Assembly (NCBI GenBank): GCA_964036155.1
Contig: OZ038423.1
Span: forward strand, 42,051,249 to 42,115,248
Direction: 5' to 3'
Length of the DNA stretch: 64,000 nucleotides
Origin: Diploscapter coronatus
Taxonomy: Eukaryota; Nematoda; Chromadorea; Rhabditida; Rhabditidae
The first letter of the stretch is position 1. Every line of letters begins with the position of its first letter. Shown here piece after piece: positions 62,301 to 64,000 of this stretch. A program made the position numbers and the translations under genes. The notes below the pieces were generated by a model, which saw nothing but the letters and a program-made list of their open reading frames with translations, was not told the DNA's origin and did not search any database.

Positions 62301-63815
62301 CTGGAGATGACTGTAACGAAGCTGAACATGCAGGAATTCTGGCAGTTCTCCGAGAGGTAATTGCAGTTGCTGACCGGACAACGGCAAGTTGTAGTGTTCG
62401 ACAGGGAAAACGTAGGATTCGAGTAGGAATTCAGCTTGAAGTCTACTTGAGCTCCATTCACACCGGAATTTTGCGTGTCCTGAAGTATCTTTAATCTTTA
62501 TTTTGGAGGTGTATAATTCAACAAAATGTTATTTCGATTTTTCATGTCAATTTCAAATCGAAGTTGAACTCGAAGTCGGAAAGGACGTTATTTCTTGCGT
62601 AGATTTTCAGGTAGCTTACCAATCTCATTGGATTATTGATAACAATCGATCGACTGGAGCTAGCATCTCGCTGAAATTGAGCTAGTTTGAATCTTTCAAA
62701 TCCATTCGAATACCTGAAGTTGAGGATATGACATTCCAGTTTGGCCCGGCTGCAGCTGAGCATTGTACTGTTGAAAGCCGTTCTGATTTCCATATTGATT
62801 CGAGTTAGGAATCACTGGACCAGGCCCAAATCGGGCATTTGGAGGGATTCTGAAGGGGGGTTTTTAAATTTTCGTGAAATATGGCGATAATTCACATTAG
62901 GACAAGTCAGGCTTACTTATTGGCGTCGTTTAGGCGACCCATAGGTTGGTGTGCTTGAGTAAGGGATTGCTGAAGGGGGTGTGAATTGCCAGAAGGGTTG
63001 CGATGCAGAGTTGGCAGGGAATTCGAGTGACCATTGGGAAGGGAGTTCTGATTCTGATGCAGGGGAAGAGGGTTGGATTGCTGCTGGGACAGGTGTGCAG
63101 GTGGGAGATGAATATTTGGAGAGGACTGAGGCGATTGCCTGATATCGAATCGATTTTACACAAAATCTTTTCAAGGCTAATTAGTTCGTGCAATCAAATA
63201 TCATGCAAAAGTTTCGCGAATACTAGCATTTCGAACGAATCATGATTCTCAATCCGAATTGATGGGATCCCGACACAAAGTTAAGCTAGCACTGAAAAGT
63301 CTAACGGATCACTGAGTTTGGAGATTTCATCGATTTGGGTCGATATTTTTCGACTTAAGCGTTACCAAAGATCCAATTTTGACTCTCCCACGCTTCTTTT
63401 AGTCATTAGCTAATTTAGTTGTTCTTTCACTCTCATATGCAAATCAATTCTTTTGCACCTTTTTTCATGCTGCAGAATTTCTCCCTCATTCGACTGTCTG
63501 CGCACTGTCAGCGCCGCAAAGATATTAGTCATAAGCGCAGTCGAGTTAGTGCGAATTGTGAATAGATGCGAAATTACGAACGAAGTATTGTAAAGCAAGA
63601 TTTTTACATGTTAACGAAATTAGAAGGTGAAAAAATAACAAGGAAAGACTAACAAAATTACATGCATATGAAGATGCAAGCATGCACGAAAATGTTGAAA
63701 TTTCTCACCCTCCAGGAAACTGATTTTGCTGCTGGAATTGTGCAAAAATCGAATATGGCAATAAAGTTAGTACTGCGAAATTGCGTAGCATCTGATGGTG
63801 TCTTTGACGACCCAT
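59370..63815 (-). CDS. Type I membrane protein with Gln/Asn/Pro-rich N-terminus and DSL-like cysteine region
   Basis: Exons in transcript order: 63815-63709, 63138-62917, 62849-62714, 62479-62295, 61426-61321, 61276-61190, 60819-60722, 60673-60511, 60339-60262, 60109-60012, 59967-59784, 59722-59648 and 59450-59370, giving 539 residues. A signal sequence (MLRNFAVLTLLPYSIFAQ, from the second Met) leads into a disordered region of about 125 residues rich in Gln, Asn, Pro, Ser and His. A cysteine cluster (CRCPVSNCNYLSENCQNSC) and a beta-rich ectodomain follow. A DSL-like block comes next: VQCINNMMGPMCDLICN, NGNTVICYNN, WACQYDSY, then CNVCSNGVFNGTCNNG as a possible half EGF repeat. One membrane helix follows (IVLGVLLGIALLLLLCLI), then a basic, Gln-rich cytoplasmic tail. 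The cysteine order recalls Notch-ligand DSL domains, but full EGF repeats are absent. A matrix or cell-surface role is a guess. Confidence 0.8.
60953..61177. repeat. Palindromic repeat, copy 1 (intron of the DSL-like gene)
   Basis: The left arm from 60953 (ATTGTGAACTTCCGATTATT, then TGATGAAAATG) is repeated inverted from 61143 to about 61177. Further pairing inside (CCCAAAAATAAGCAAATGTG against the complement of CACTTGTTTATTTTTGCGCG) makes arms of about 75 nt with mismatches. It has no coding capacity. It shares its arm sequence with copy 2 at 62060. A foldback MITE is the best reading. Confidence 0.65.
62060..62177. repeat. Palindromic repeat, copy 2 (another intron of the same gene)
   Basis: The left arm (TTGTGGGCTTTCGATTACTT, then GACGAAAATG) faces CACTTTCATCAAGTAATCGG and CGTCCACAATAT from 62141. 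The centre folds too: ACGCATTTTT against TAGAAAATGCG around TACATGT. The arms match those of copy 1 in the intron nearest but one downstream in the gene, while this copy is about half as long. The two are related members of one family. Confidence 0.7.
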
Positions 63816-64000
63816 CGCCGTGTCAAAAATGATGATGGAATATCGAGCAAATTACCTAAAAATTAGTATAAGTAGAAATTACACTAATGATGAAGAAGAG
63901 ACATCGCGAAATTATCAAATTATTGCTTGGGTATTGCTTGCGAAGAGTCGTACCAGTTGAAAGATAGAGGAGGAGAAGGGAGAGAAACAAGACAAGGAAA
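63816..64000 (-). promoter_or_regulatory. 5' leader and upstream region of the DSL-like gene
   Basis: On the minus strand a good acceptor (TTTTTAG, ending at 63856) lies 40 nt before the start codon. The leader is therefore probably cis-spliced or trans-spliced. Nothing else is identifiable before the window ends. Confidence 0.4.

Noticed and set aside
1..64000. CRISPR arrays, operon-type bacterial genes, prophage or integrated virus
   Set aside because: No regularly spaced direct repeats, no bacterial gene layout and no viral polymerase or capsid frames were seen; all recognisable genes are spliced animal genes.

Overview
The window is a piece of an animal nuclear chromosome, most probably from a nematode. 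The genes are split by GT-AG introns whose acceptors are mostly TTTCAG/TTTTCAG. Several introns are only 44-48 nt, while others run to several kb. One start codon (3987) sits seven bases after a TTTTCAG site with no upstream coding exon, as expected for spliced-leader trans-splicing. The bulk DNA is AT-rich and the coding exons are richer in GC. I saw no bacterial, phage or plasmid features. Nematode is an inference from gene architecture; no marker gene proves the phylum.

Layout. 247-3197 (+): a 5'-truncated GPCR of the sex-peptide/myoinhibitory-peptide receptor type. 3987-5918 (+): a secreted mucin-like protein with two chitin-binding domains, resembling the chondroitin/chitin-binding CPG proteins of nematode eggshells. 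5919-15219: a 9.3 kb gene-poor, pyrimidine-rich stretch. 15220-17781 (-): a second peptide-type GPCR. 17782-28959: an 11 kb purine-rich stretch with a small inverted-repeat transposon. 28960-31262 (-): an uncharacterised proline-rich protein. 34781-44416 (-): a complete diacylglycerol kinase of the epsilon type in 14 exons, with a 5.75 kb intron. 46638-48073 (+): Rho GDP-dissociation inhibitor. 51742-53745 (+): an unrecognised C2H2 zinc-finger protein. 54725-57493 (-): an otopetrin-like proton channel in 15 exons. 59370-63815 (-): a type I membrane protein with a degenerate DSL-like cysteine region; two of its introns carry copies of one palindromic repeat.

I rebuilt each gene exon by exon from splice sites, reading-frame phase and protein-family sense. 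In all eight genes whose two ends lie in the window, the exon lengths sum to a whole number of codons ending in a stop. The genes do not form one pathway. Several fit membrane signalling (two peptide GPCRs, DGK, RhoGDI, a proton channel, a DSL-like membrane protein), but that is ordinary chromosomal neighbourhood, not a demonstrated system. The most unusual signals are the strand-specific pyrimidine bias that tracks transcription direction into long 'empty' regions, a splice-flanked purine-rich island inside one of them, a phase-compatible exon-like segment just after the RhoGDI stop, an in-frame 48-nt intron inside the zinc-finger array, and the palindromic elements.
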